A DNA stretch of 20,041 nucleotides from an uncultured Muribaculaceae bacterium. Lineage in GTDB: Bacteria > Bacteroidota > Bacteroidia > Bacteroidales > Muribaculaceae. Numbering within the stretch: position 1 is the stretch's first letter; every line of letters starts with the position of its first letter. The stretch lies in assembly GCA_910587355.1 (NCBI GenBank), contig CAJUKF010000051.1, forward strand, positions 1 to 20,041, written 5' to 3'. Positions 6,319-14,639 of the stretch are shown here, piece after piece. Below the pieces are notes generated by a model. That model ran no database searches. It was not told the DNA's origin and saw only the letters and a program-made list of their open reading frames with translations. The position numbers and the translations under genes are program-made.

Positions 6319-7386
6319 TTATTGTTTGAATTCGGGCACACCGATATTATGTTTGTCAAATATAGAGCGCGCTCTGCGGCAGAATTCGGCAGCACGCGGC
6401 TTCCATGCGGCATCTTTTACGCTGTCAGCCTCCACCACACGGTAATTGCTGCGGCCCGGAACCCCCGGAATTGTGAAGACCAGACGGTAGCCGGCGCTCT
6501 GCACCACAGGCTTTTTGTCGTCTCCACGGAAGAGCTTCACATGAGCCAGAGCGCCGCCGCGTGTGTCGGCGGTTTTCATATTTGACACGAAATTGCCTAA
6601 TGAATAGACCAGCAGTACATTCTTTTCGGGATAGTACTTGTTGGGCCGCAGTTCCATGGGCTGAATCACGTGGGGGTGTCCGCCGATAATCATGTCTACA
6701 CCTATAGCCTCAAGAAAATCGGCGAGGTGGCGCTGTGATGTGTTCGGGAGCAGTTTGTATTCGTCGCCCCAGTGGATGCATACGCATATCAGCTCTGCTC
6801 CGGTTTTTCTTGCGGCCTCGACATCGGTGCGGATTGCAGGGCGGTCGATATAGTCGACAACTACGCCGTCGCGCGGTGAAATGCCGTTTGTTCCGTAGGT
6901 GTAGTTCAGAAATCCGATTTTGAAACCATTGATGTCCAGGACTTTCGGAAGCGCTTTTGTGCGCGCCGACTCATTGGCATAAGTGCCGGTGTGGGCAAGC
7001 TTGCGGACATCGAGCTCTTCGATAGTCTTGCGCAGGCCGCGTGCTCCGCGGTCGAGGGTATGGTTGTTTGCGGTCAGGAAAAGGTCAAAGCCGGCATCGG
7101 CCAAAGCATCAATGAATGCCGGAGGTGCATTGAAGCAGGGATATCCGCTGTATGGAGGAGAGCTTACCGGTGTCTCAAGATTGACAACAGCGTAGTCGGC
7201 AAGCGATATAAGCGGCTCGATTGCATCGAAACAGCCGGTGTAATCATAGTCTTTGCCGCTGCGCGCAGCATCGAGCTGTCCCTGATGCTGCATGGCATCA
7301 CCTACAAAAACAAGGTCGGCCTCGCTGTTGCCGAAAACAAGCGAGGCTAACGATGTAAAGAGTGGTATGAGCCATGCCGCAGACAT
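6319..7386 (-). CDS. CapA family protein (poly-gamma-glutamate capsule type phosphoesterase)
   Basis: This 355-residue protein has the PGA_cap metallophosphatase-like fold. After a hydrophobic N terminus (about residues 1-19, a probable signal or anchor) come LVFVGDAM with D30, VVNLETP (68-73), ANNHTLDRG (106-114), CIHWGDEY with H205, and GGHPHVIQPME with H237 and H239. These are the metal-ligand positions of the calcineurin-like superfamily. CapA proteins act in polyglutamate capsule synthesis in Bacillus, but Bacteroidota homologues stand alone without capB or capC and have unknown substrates, as here. It starts one base after the folD stop and is clearly co-transcribed with housekeeping genes. 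Capsule function is therefore not inferred. Confidence 0.9.
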   Translation of the reverse strand: MSAAWLIPLFTSLASLVFGNSEADLVFVGDAMQHQGQLDAARSGKDYDYTGCFDAIEPLISLADYAVVNLETPVSSPPYSGYPCFNAPPAFIDALADAGFDLFLTANNHTLDRGARGLRKTIEELDVRKLAHTGTYANESARTKALPKVLDINGFKIGFLNYTYGTNGISPRDGVVVDYIDRPAIRTDVEAARKTGAELICVCIHWGDEYKLLPNTSQRHLADFLEAIGVDMIIGGHPHVIQPMELRPNKYYPEKNVLLVYSLGNFVSNMKTADTRGGALAHVKLFRGDDKKPVVQSAGYRLVFTIPGVPGRSNYRVVEADSVKDAAWKPRAAEFCRRARSIFDKHNIGVPEFKQ

Positions 7387-7387
7387 G

Positions 7388-8278
7388 TCAGTCGCGGTTT
7401 TCGGCTGCCTGCAGGGTGTTGAGCATCAGCGACACAATGGTCATGGGACCAACGCCGCCCGGAACGGGAGTGATAGCTGAGCATTTGGGTGCCACTGCGT
7501 CGTAGTCGACGTCGCCGCGAAGACGGAAACCGGATTTACGGGTTGCATCGGGCACGCGTGTAGTGCCTACGTCGACAACAACAGCACCATCTGATATCAT
7601 GTCGGCCGTGACGAAGCAGGGACGACCTATGGCAGCCACAACAATGTCGGCCGAACGTGTGATTTCGGCAAGATTAGGCGTGTGGCTGTGGCATACAGTC
7701 ACTGTGGCGTCGGCTTTTGCACCCTTCTGCATGAGCATGGCGGCAAGAGGCTTGCCGACTATATTACTGCGGCCGATAATCACTACGCGTTTGCCTGCCG
7801 GCGATATGCCGTGGCGGTGGAGGAGTTCGACAATGCCTGCCGGAGTCGCGGAGTGGAAACAAGGCAGACCTACCGACTGACGTCCCACATTTACGGGGTG
7901 AAAGCCGTCGACGTCTTTTGTGGGGTCAATAGCCTCGATGACAGCCTGCTCGTCGATATGCTTCGGCAGGGGGAGCTGTACGATAAAGCCGTCGATTTCA
8001 GGATTGGCATTCAGCTTCTCAATCTCGGCCATGAGCACTTCGGGCTTGAGAGGCGCTTCGGGAGTGCTTTCGAGGCGTATGAGCGTAGAGCCGAATCCGC
8101 ACTCGGCGCATGCCTTTATTTTGGATGCGACATATGTCTCGCTTCCGCCGTCGTGACCGACCAGAATGGCGGCCAGATGGGGAGCACGTTTACCCTGAGC
8201 CACGCGGGCGGCTACTTTCTCTGCTATCTCGGCCTTGATGGTGGCCGCTGTGCTTTTTCCGTCGATAATGATGGGCAT
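7388..8278 (-). CDS. folD: Bifunctional methylenetetrahydrofolate dehydrogenase/cyclohydrolase FolD
   Basis: FolD interconverts 5,10-methylene-, methenyl- and 10-formyl-tetrahydrofolate in the cytosol, supplying purine and formyl-Met synthesis. The length of 296 residues is normal. The signatures are YVASKIKACAECGF (with the catalytic Tyr and Lys), DGFIVQLPLPKHI, VIIGRSNIVGKPLA for NADP binding, and the C-terminal PVPGGVGPMTIVSL. It follows ffh by 36 bases and precedes the CapA-like gene by one base. No missing key residues were seen. Confidence 0.97.
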   Translation of the reverse strand: MPIIIDGKSTAATIKAEIAEKVAARVAQGKRAPHLAAILVGHDGGSETYVASKIKACAECGFGSTLIRLESTPEAPLKPEVLMAEIEKLNANPEIDGFIVQLPLPKHIDEQAVIEAIDPTKDVDGFHPVNVGRQSVGLPCFHSATPAGIVELLHRHGISPAGKRVVIIGRSNIVGKPLAAMLMQKGAKADATVTVCHSHTPNLAEITRSADIVVAAIGRPCFVTADMISDGAVVVDVGTTRVPDATRKSGFRLRGDVDYDAVAPKCSAITPVPGGVGPMTIVSLMLNTLQAAENRD

Positions 8279-8314
8279 GACAGTATGTTATGTGTGGTTA
8301 TTATTGATAGCGGT

Positions 8315-9658
8315 TTAACGGCGGCGACGTGCCTGTTTCATCTGACGCATCATGGCTGCCGGATTGGTGCCCATGTTGCTCACCTGATGCATCATCTTGC
8401 GAATCTGGTCGAACTGCTTTAGCAGGCGGTTCACGTCCTGTATTTTTGTACCCGAGCCCTTGGCGATACGCTGTACGCGTGTGCCGCGGATTTCGGCGGG
8501 ATTGGCTCGTTCATAAGGTGTCATCGACATGATGATTGCCTCGATGCCCTTGAATGCGTCGTTGTCAATGTCAATGTCGCGAATTGCCTTGCCGACACCG
8601 GGAATCATCGATGCGAGGTCTTTCAGATTACCCATTTTCTTAATCTGGTTAATCTGCTTGAGGAAGTCGTCGAATGTGAACTGATTCTTACGCAGTTTCT
8701 TGGCAAGGTCCTCGGCCTCTTTTTCGTCGTATTGCTGCTGTGCTTTCTCGACGAGTGAAACGATATCGCCCATGCCGAGAATGCGGTCGGCCATACGAGC
8801 CGGGTGAAATATGTCGATGCCGTCGAGTGTCTCGCCAGTGCCGACAAATTTGATAGGCTTGTCGACAACGCTGCGGATAGAGATAGCCGCACCGCCTCGT
8901 GTGTCGCCGTCGAGCTTGGTGAGCACAACGCCGCCGAAGTCGAGGCGGTCGTTGAACGCCTTGGCTGTGTTGACGGCATCCTGACCGGTCATCGCATCGA
9001 CTACGAAGAGGATTTCGCCGGGCTTGACAGCGTTGCGGATAGATTCGATTTCATCCATCATCTGCTCGTCGACAGCCAGACGTCCGGCGGTATCGATAAT
9101 GACGAGGTCGAAGTTGTTGCGCTTGGCGTAATCGACACCGCGTGTGGCTATGCCGACGGGGTCTTTCACGCCTTCCTCGGTGTAGACTTCAACGCCTATT
9201 GATTCGGCAAGCACCTTCAGCTGGTCGATTGCGGCGGGACGGTAGACGTCGCCTGCCACGAGCAGCGGTTTCATGCCTTTCTCGGCCTTGAGCTTCTTGG
9301 CGAGCTTGCCTGTGAAAGTGGTTTTGCCGGAGCCCTGGAGGCCCGACATGAGTATGATAGCAGGGTGGCCGGTGAGGGTGAGGGGAGCAGCTTCGGCGCC
9401 CATGAGCGCAGCGAGCTCGTCGTGCACAATCTTCACCATAAGCTCCTGGGGCTTGATGGCGTTGATTACATTCTGACCCATGGCTTTCTGCTTCACAGTG
9501 TTGATGAAGCTCTTGGCCACGGCGTAGCTTACGTCGGCCTCGATGAGGGCCTTGCGCACGTCCTTAAGAGTTTCGGCAACGTTTATTTCGGAGATGCGTC
9601 CCTGGCCCTTGAGAATCTTGAAGCTGCGTTCAAGGCGGTCGCTGAGATTTTCAAACAT
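8315..9658 (-). CDS. ffh: Signal recognition particle protein Ffh
   Basis: Ffh is the GTPase of the bacterial SRP. It binds 4.5S RNA and signal sequences and delivers ribosomes to FtsY at the membrane. The protein has 447 residues. The N domain is about 1-95, G1 is GLQGSGKTT at 106-114, and the insertion-box region AGDVYRPAAIDQL, DTAGRL and TKLDGDTRGG follow. The C-terminal M domain, about 300-447, carries RIAKGSGTKIQDVNRLL and a methionine-rich tail ending in basic residues. It starts two bases after panD and so is co-transcribed with pantothenate genes. No 4.5S RNA gene was noticed nearby. Confidence 0.97.
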   Translation of the reverse strand: MFENLSDRLERSFKILKGQGRISEINVAETLKDVRKALIEADVSYAVAKSFINTVKQKAMGQNVINAIKPQELMVKIVHDELAALMGAEAAPLTLTGHPAIILMSGLQGSGKTTFTGKLAKKLKAEKGMKPLLVAGDVYRPAAIDQLKVLAESIGVEVYTEEGVKDPVGIATRGVDYAKRNNFDLVIIDTAGRLAVDEQMMDEIESIRNAVKPGEILFVVDAMTGQDAVNTAKAFNDRLDFGGVVLTKLDGDTRGGAAISIRSVVDKPIKFVGTGETLDGIDIFHPARMADRILGMGDIVSLVEKAQQQYDEKEAEDLAKKLRKNQFTFDDFLKQINQIKKMGNLKDLASMIPGVGKAIRDIDIDNDAFKGIEAIIMSMTPYERANPAEIRGTRVQRIAKGSGTKIQDVNRLLKQFDQIRKMMHQVSNMGTNPAAMMRQMKQARRRR

Positions 9659-9660
9659 AC

Positions 9661-10014
9661 TTATTTGATAAGGTGATTAGTGGCAGTGTCGGGGAAAATT
9701 ACTGTCGGCTTGAATGTTCGTGCTTCGTCGGGTGTCATTGTGGCATAACTCATTATAATCACAATGTCGCCGGGCTGAACCAGACGTGCGGCGGCGCCGT
9801 TGAGGCATATAGTGCCTTCGCCGCGTGGGCCGGGAATTGTGTAGGTGTCAAGACGGGCGCCATTGTTGTTGTTGACAATGTAAACGCGTTCGCCCGGCAA
9901 AATTCCGGCGGCCTCGAGCAAGTCCTCGTCGATAGTTATGCTGCCGATATAGTCGAGCCGCGCCTCTGTGACAGTGACGCGGTGGATTTTGGATTTCAGT
10001 ACCTGGATATACAT
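9661..10014 (-). CDS. panD: Aspartate 1-decarboxylase PanD
   Basis: PanD converts L-aspartate to beta-alanine for pantothenate and CoA synthesis. It is made as a pro-enzyme that cleaves itself between Gly24 and Ser25 (YIGSIT) to give the pyruvoyl cofactor; both residues are present. K9 and R54-region residues typical of the family (KSKIHR near the N terminus, NGAAARLVQPGD around 72-83) are seen. The length of 117 residues is normal. It lies 19 bases after panC, whose product uses the beta-alanine, and 2 bases before ffh. Confidence 0.96.
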   Translation of the reverse strand: MYIQVLKSKIHRVTVTEARLDYIGSITIDEDLLEAAGILPGERVYIVNNNNGARLDTYTIPGPRGEGTICLNGAAARLVQPGDIVIIMSYATMTPDEARTFKPTVIFPDTATNHLIK

Positions 10015-10033
10015 ATCAATTGCTGACAGTTAC

Positions 10034-10882
10034 TCAATACTTGATGTTGTCAATCAGACGGACACCTCCGCAGTACACGGTTACGCATCCGGCTGCTCCG
10101 CAGTCGCCTGCTTCCTCCCAGCTGTCAATCGGCTGCATGGTGCGTGCGTCGACAATCTGATAATATTCGGCTTCGAGACCTTCGGTAGCGTTGATAGCGG
10201 CTTCGGTGAGGCTTGCCACTTCGCGAGGACCTTTGCCCTGGGCTTTGATAGCAACGCTTTCCTCAAGTATGCGGTGGATTTGCGGAGCGATAGCACGGGC
10301 TTCGGGCGACAGACGCACATTGCGGCTCGACAAGGCGAGGCCGTCGGCTTCGCGGACAATGGGGCACGGTACAATTTCGAGGTCGAAGCCCTCGAGTTCA
10401 ACCATTCGGCGGATAACAGCTATCTGCTGGAAGTCTTTTTCGCCGAAATAGGCGCGTGTGGGTTTCGCGAGGGCGAAGAGCTTGCTCACTATCTGTGCCA
10501 CACCGTTGAAGTGGCCCGGACGCATGGCGCCTTCCATTACTTCGGCTACGGGGCCGAGGTCGAATACACGGGTGTCGGGTTCAGGATATATTTCGCTCAC
10601 TGACGGTATGAATGCATAGTCTACACCGCAGGCTTCGAGCAGGGCAGTGTCGGCCTCTTCGGTACGCGGATATGTGCGGAGGTCGTCTGCATTGTTGAAT
10701 TGGGTGGGATTGACGAACACACTCACCACTACTATGTCATTTTCAGCACGGGCGCGCTCTACGAGAGAGCGATGGCCGGCATGAAGGGCACCCATGGTGG
10801 GCACCAGTCCTATCGAGCAGCCTTTAGCGCGTGCGGCATCGACTGCTTCGCTCAGGCGGCTGACTGTACGGATTATTTCCAT
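10034..10882 (-). CDS. panC: Pantothenate synthetase PanC
   Basis: PanC joins pantoate and beta-alanine with ATP to form pantothenate. The length of 282 residues is normal. The HxGH nucleotide-binding motif is HAGH at 34-37 within VPTMGALHAGH. FVNPTQFNNADDLRTYPRT, YFGEKDFQQ and the ALSSRNVRL segment (KMSKS equivalent) are all present. It is the first gene of a seven-gene minus-strand operon and has a promoter about 43 bases upstream of its ATG. panB is not in the window. Confidence 0.97.
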   Translation of the reverse strand: MEIIRTVSRLSEAVDAARAKGCSIGLVPTMGALHAGHRSLVERARAENDIVVVSVFVNPTQFNNADDLRTYPRTEEADTALLEACGVDYAFIPSVSEIYPEPDTRVFDLGPVAEVMEGAMRPGHFNGVAQIVSKLFALAKPTRAYFGEKDFQQIAVIRRMVELEGFDLEIVPCPIVREADGLALSSRNVRLSPEARAIAPQIHRILEESVAIKAQGKGPREVASLTEAAINATEGLEAEYYQIVDARTMQPIDSWEEAGDCGAAGCVTVYCGGVRLIDNIKY

Positions 10883-10925
10883 TCGTTTATTTCTTTAAGG
10901 CTCTCGGCCCTTTGAATTTCGGCTG

Positions 10926-10956
10926 CAAAATTACATAATTAAATTTAGAAATCATA
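10926..10956 (-). promoter_or_regulatory. Promoter of the panC-panD-ffh operon
   Basis: On the minus strand TAATTTTG (10933-10926) matches the TAnnTTTG box exactly. TATG (10956-10953), one base off TTTG, lies 19 bases upstream. The panC ATG is 43 bases further on. It faces away from the rel promoter; the two -7 boxes are 119 bases apart. Confidence 0.65.
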
Positions 10957-11028
10957 ATCTTGGAGTGCGAAACTGGCCGGGGAACTTAAATGGAAGCGAA
11001 GATATGACTGAAATGCGCTGAAAAGTAA

Positions 11029-11046
11029 TTTTGCCCTTTGGCAAAA
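11029..11046. repeat. 7-base inverted repeat inside the rel promoter
   Basis: TTTTGCC (11029-11035) is perfectly inverted as GGCAAAA (11040-11046) around CTTT. The -33 TTTG of the rel promoter is within the left arm and the right arm ends six bases before the -7 box. Because it lies upstream of the transcript it cannot act as an RNA hairpin for rel, so a protein-binding operator is the simplest reading. Chance is possible at this length. Confidence 0.5.
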
Positions 11047-11060
11047 AATGCATAACTTTG
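11030..11060 (+). promoter_or_regulatory. Promoter of the relA-led gene run
   Basis: TTTG (11030-11033), a 19-base spacer and TAACTTTG (11053-11060) match the Bacteroidota housekeeping promoter exactly in both elements. Transcription should start a few bases after 11060, leaving a leader of roughly 65 bases before the relA ATG at 11134. Confidence 0.8.
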
Positions 11061-11080
11061 GGCGTTCAACAGATTGCTTG

Positions 11081-11106
11081 GGGAGACGCGCATCTGCCGC
11101 GCTCCC
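11081..11106 (+). promoter_or_regulatory. GC-rich hairpin in the relA leader
   Basis: GGGAG (11081-11085) pairs with CTCCC (11102-11106), and CGCG (11087-11090) pairs with CGCG (11098-11101). The stem is nine pairs with a single bulged A and a 7-base loop. It lies within the predicted leader and ends 27 bases before the start codon. No U tract follows, so it is not a terminator. It could tune mRNA stability or translation. Confidence 0.5.
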
Positions 11107-11133
11107 GTCCTGCATCTATATTTACACATAATC

Positions 11134-13359
11134 ATGCCAGAAGAGTTTTTTAACAAGGAAGAGCGGGTCAAGGCACGCTCGCTCGCACGAATCCTCCTTA
11201 CGGCACTTAACGACGCAAGTTCCCGTGAACAGCGCCGACGGCTGGTGAACAGCATCGCCGCCGTAGCGTCTGCGGGCACAGTCGAGCGCGACCGCTTCGG
11301 CTTCAATCCTGTGCTGTCGGCAATGGACACGGCCGTCACTCTGTGCAAGAGCGTTGACGCTGACCTCAATATGGTGCTTGCCATCATGCTGTCGTCAATT
11401 GCCCGTGCCGGTAATTTCCCGTATGATAAAGTCGTTGCCGACTGGGGCGAGGACGTAGCCGGTCTTGTGAGAGGCCTTGACAAAATAGCCGGTCTGTACA
11501 GACGTTCGCCATCGGTGGAAAGTGATAATTTCCGCAAGCTGCTGCTGACTTTTGCAGAGGATATACGGGTGATTATCATAATGATAGTCGACCGTCTAAC
11601 CCTTATGCGTGCCATAAATCATCATAAGGCTGAAAAAGCCGTGCGCGATGTGGCCTATGAGGTCAACTATCTGTACGCGCCGCTTGCGCACCGACTGGGT
11701 CTCTATGCAATCAAGAGTGAGCTCGAGGATATGTCGCTGAAATACAGCAACCGCGAGATGTATACCCGCATCGCGCATGAACTCAATCAGACCAAAGCCA
11801 ATCGCGACCGTTATATCGCCGAATTTATCGCGCCAGTCAAGAAGCGCCTCGAAGAGGAAGGCCTTAAGTTTGAAATCAAAGGCCGCACAAAGTCAATTTA
11901 TTCCATCTGGAACAAAATCAAGAAGCAGCATAACACGGTTGAGGATATTTATGACCTCTTTGCAATCCGTGTTGTGATTGATTGTCCCGTGGAGCGCGAA
12001 AAGCCCGAGTGCTGGCTTGCATATTCTGTTGTGACCGACATGTACCGGCCCAATCCCGGCCGTCTCAAAGACTGGATAAGCATACCCAAGAGCAACGGTT
12101 ACGAGAGCCTGCATATCACTGTGTACGGTCCGGAGAACCGCTGGGTGGAGGTGCAGATTCGTACGCGCCGCATGGATGAGGTGGCTGAAAAAGGTCTGGC
12201 CGCGCACTGGAAATACAAAGGCATCAAGAGCGAAAACAATCTTGACACCTGGATGGCGAATGTGCGCGACATTCTCGAAGCGGCGCAGACGGGCCCTATG
12301 GAGCTGATGCGCAACTTCAAGATGGATGTATATGCCCATGAAGTGTTTGTGTTCACTCCCAAAGGAGACCTCTACAAGCTGCCTCAGGGCGCGACGCTGC
12401 TCGACTTTGCCTTCAACATCCACTCCAAACTCGGCTGCCAGTGCGTAGGAGGCCGTGTGAACGGCAAAAACCGCAAACTCAACTATGTGCTGTCGAGCGG
12501 CGACTCCGTGGAGATTCTCACCTCTCCGCAGCAGGAGCCGAGCCGCGACTGGCTGTCGTTTGTCGTCACTTCGAAAGCGCGCAGCAAAATACGCTCCGTG
12601 CTCAAGGAAAACGAGAACAAATCGGCCGAGATAGGCAAGGAGCTGCTTCAGCGCCGGTTCAAAAACCGCAAGATGGATTATGACGAGGCGAATATGTCGC
12701 GCACAGTGTCGCGCATGGGCTACAAGGATGCAATCGCTTTCTTCAGTGCCATAGGTTGCGGAGAAATAGAAGTCAACGATGTCATCGACAACTATATGGA
12801 GGCTATGGCCAAGGCAATGGGTGTGCTCGACACGGCAGAGCATATATCGGCCTCCACATATACATTTCAGAATCCGACCGATGATGACAAGACGGGCGAA
12901 GGCGACAACGGCGACGTGGTCGTAATCGGCGATAACATAAAAGGTATCAATTATAAGCTTGCCAGATGCTGCAATCCGATTTACGGCGACGAAGTCTTCG
13001 GTTTCGTGTCTTCGGAGGGTGTCATCAAGATTCACCGTGCCGACTGTCCTAACGCCGCCCATATCCGCGAGCGCTTCCCTTACCGTCTTATCCGTACGCG
13101 CTGGAGCGGTAAGTCGGGAGCCGACTTCATGGTCACTCTCAAGGTTGTCGGAAAAGACGACATAGGAATCGTGACGAATATTACTTCTATTATCAATAAG
13201 GAAAAATCCGTATCTTTGCGAAGTATTTCTATCGATTCGCACGACGGACTATTTGCCGGCGTGCTCACCGTAGGAGTCTCCGATACGAATGCTCTCAACA
13301 GTCTGATACGTAAAATCGAAACAGTTAAAGGCGTAAAAAATGTGGAACGCAACAATTAA
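11134..13359 (+). CDS. relA: RelA-type (p)ppGpp synthetase with degenerate hydrolase domain
   Basis: This is a long RelA/SpoT homologue of 741 residues that makes (p)ppGpp from GTP/GDP and ATP on amino-acid starvation. An HD-like domain at about 20-190 has lost the hydrolase residues: the HD-x4-ED position reads SSIARAG (87-93), and the ADRTHNMR position reads VDRLTLMR (152-159). The synthetase domain at about 215-380 looks active, with KGRTKSIYSIWNK, RLKD (310-313), SNGYESLH (320-327) and VEVQIRT. The TGS domain is about 390-455, with a zinc-finger-like region ARCCNPIYGDE and a C-terminal ACT domain at about 665-738. A frame open from TTG 11074 adds 20 unrelated residues and starts inside the leader, so ATG 11134 is used. 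It heads the plus-strand gene run. Confidence 0.93.
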   Translation: MPEEFFNKEERVKARSLARILLTALNDASSREQRRRLVNSIAAVASAGTVERDRFGFNPVLSAMDTAVTLCKSVDADLNMVLAIMLSSIARAGNFPYDKVVADWGEDVAGLVRGLDKIAGLYRRSPSVESDNFRKLLLTFAEDIRVIIIMIVDRLTLMRAINHHKAEKAVRDVAYEVNYLYAPLAHRLGLYAIKSELEDMSLKYSNREMYTRIAHELNQTKANRDRYIAEFIAPVKKRLEEEGLKFEIKGRTKSIYSIWNKIKKQHNTVEDIYDLFAIRVVIDCPVEREKPECWLAYSVVTDMYRPNPGRLKDWISIPKSNGYESLHITVYGPENRWVEVQIRTRRMDEVAEKGLAAHWKYKGIKSENNLDTWMANVRDILEAAQTGPMELMRNFKMDVYAHEVFVFTPKGDLYKLPQGATLLDFAFNIHSKLGCQCVGGRVNGKNRKLNYVLSSGDSVEILTSPQQEPSRDWLSFVVTSKARSKIRSVLKENENKSAEIGKELLQRRFKNRKMDYDEANMSRTVSRMGYKDAIAFFSAIGCGEIEVNDVIDNYMEAMAKAMGVLDTAEHISASTYTFQNPTDDDKTGEGDNGDVVVIGDNIKGINYKLARCCNPIYGDEVFGFVSSEGVIKIHRADCPNAAHIRERFPYRLIRTRWSGKSGADFMVTLKVVGKDDIGIVTNITSIINKEKSVSLRSISIDSHDGLFAGVLTVGVSDTNALNSLIRKIETVKGVKNVERNN

Positions 13360-14176
13360 ACCTCTCATATTGGCCGCAGCCGCGTTGCTGATGCTTGTCT
13401 CCTGCGGCGACAAAGACCGTCAGGGTGCCGAAGAACTGATGACGCGCACCGAGACGGAAATCTCAGGCGGAAATTATTCGGGTGCCCTTGTCCTTCTCGA
13501 CACCCTCAACCAACGCTATCCCGCGCAGACCGATGTCCGCAGGCAGGCCCTGCGTCTCAGAGCCCGCGCCATGGAGGGTCTTGTATCGGATAGTATTTCG
13601 GAGGTGAGCCGCGCCCTTGCCGAGGCAACTGTGGCTGTCGACCAGTGGAAAGGTAAATTCCGCCATGTGGAGAGTTCGGTAGGCCTTGACGGCTATTATA
13701 TTCCGGAGGGCGCTTCGCAGAAAGTGATGAATGCCACCGGTATCGAACCGCGAGTATCGGAAAAAGGCCTTTTCTATATAGTCGCCAATGTGCAGAAAAA
13801 CATAGGACTGCGCTCGGTGGAGTTCACCGACGGGGTCTCGTCGGTTTCGTCTTCCGAAATCAGCCCTGCCCGTGTGGTGTCGGTTGAGGGTTGCCAGACT
13901 GCAAGTTTTAACCCCGAAGACCTCGAAGGTGTAGGTGAGTGGTTCGCCGACCGCTCCGGCAAAGGCCTCAAGGTGATATTTCACGGCTCCAAAGGCAATG
14001 CCACAGCTGCCATTGACGCCAAGCTCCGCAACAACATCGTGGATTGCTATCAGTACAGTACGGCCTTGCGCGCCCTCGAACTGTCGTCAATCAAGCGTGA
14101 GAAATTCGAGCGTATGCTTGCCACCGCACGTGACCAGCTTGCCAATCTCCCTGCAGAGGAGAACACCGACAAGTGA
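13340..14176 (+). CDS. Bacteroidales lipoprotein of unknown function
   Basis: This 278-residue precursor has a lipoprotein signal peptide: a hydrophobic stretch (ILAAAALLMLVSC) ends in the lipobox LVSC with Cys22, so it is probably anchored in the envelope. Residues about 30-75 look like a TPR-type helical pair (AEELMTRTETEISGGNYSGA, then LLDTLNQRYPAQTDVRRQAL), as in assembly lipoproteins. The remainder, with GLDGYYIPEG and a C-terminal helix rich in Glu and Lys, I do not recognise. Its ATG lies inside relA, overlapping the last 20 bases in another frame, which implies coupled translation. A 46-base gap separates it from the FdtA-like gene. Confidence 0.8.
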   Translation: MWNATIKPLILAAAALLMLVSCGDKDRQGAEELMTRTETEISGGNYSGALVLLDTLNQRYPAQTDVRRQALRLRARAMEGLVSDSISEVSRALAEATVAVDQWKGKFRHVESSVGLDGYYIPEGASQKVMNATGIEPRVSEKGLFYIVANVQKNIGLRSVEFTDGVSSVSSSEISPARVVSVEGCQTASFNPEDLEGVGEWFADRSGKGLKVIFHGSKGNATAAIDAKLRNNIVDCYQYSTALRALELSSIKREKFERMLATARDQLANLPAEENTDK

Positions 14177-14222
14177 TGGTTTCCTTTCAAATTATTACGA
14201 ACAATATCTTAACTCCGGGCTG

Positions 14223-14639
14223 ATGGAACAATACAAAGAACCGTGCATCATCGATTTGCCCCGTATATATGACCCACGCGGCAATCTCACTTTCGTGGAG
14301 AACGGTCAGAGTCTTATTCCTTTCGCTATCGAACGTGTCTACTGGACTTATGATGTTCCGGCTGGCGAAGGCAGGGGCGGTCACTCGCATCATGAGGCGC
14401 AGGAGCTGATTGTAGCAACATCGGGTAGTTTTCGCGTGAATCTTTTCGACGGCAAAGAGTGGCGTCATTATACTCTGAATCTGCCTTATAAAGGTCTGTA
14501 TGTGCCGCCGGGCTACTGGCGCACGCTCGACAATTTCTCATCGGGCTCCGTCTGCATGGTGCTTACTTCGACAGCCTACAGCGAGGACGACTATGTGCGC
14601 GAATTCGACGAATTCCTAAAACTCGCAGGCGGACGATGA
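14223..14639 (+). CDS. fdtA: FdtA/WxcM-like sugar 3,4-ketoisomerase
   Basis: This 138-residue single cupin resembles FdtA and QdtA. These convert dTDP-4-keto-6-deoxyglucose to the 3-keto isomer before amination. The family opening is IIDLPRIYDPRGNLTFVE, and the active-site strand is RGGHSHHEAQELIVATSGS with H54, H56 and H57. LYVPPGYWRTLDNFS follows. A longer open frame upstream crosses the lipoprotein gene and has no family likeness, so ATG 14223 is chosen. Its stop overlaps the aminotransferase ATG, pairing the two consecutive steps of dTDP-Fuc3N or dTDP-Qui3N synthesis. Which epimer is formed cannot be told from sequence by eye. Confidence 0.88.
   Translation: MEQYKEPCIIDLPRIYDPRGNLTFVENGQSLIPFAIERVYWTYDVPAGEGRGGHSHHEAQELIVATSGSFRVNLFDGKEWRHYTLNLPYKGLYVPPGYWRTLDNFSSGSVCMVLTSTAYSEDDYVREFDEFLKLAGGR

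Noticed and set aside
7682..8422. 246-codon plus-strand frame over folD and ffh
   Set aside because: Crosses two conserved minus-strand genes and the gap between them; composition looks random.
11893..13242. 449-codon open frame antisense to relA
   Set aside because: It lies wholly opposite conserved TGS, synthetase and ACT coding sequence, shows no recognisable domain, and is the usual shadow of GC-rich third codon positions.
13998..14222. 75-residue upstream extension of the FdtA-like protein
   Set aside because: It runs out of frame through the lipoprotein gene and has no similarity to the cupin family.
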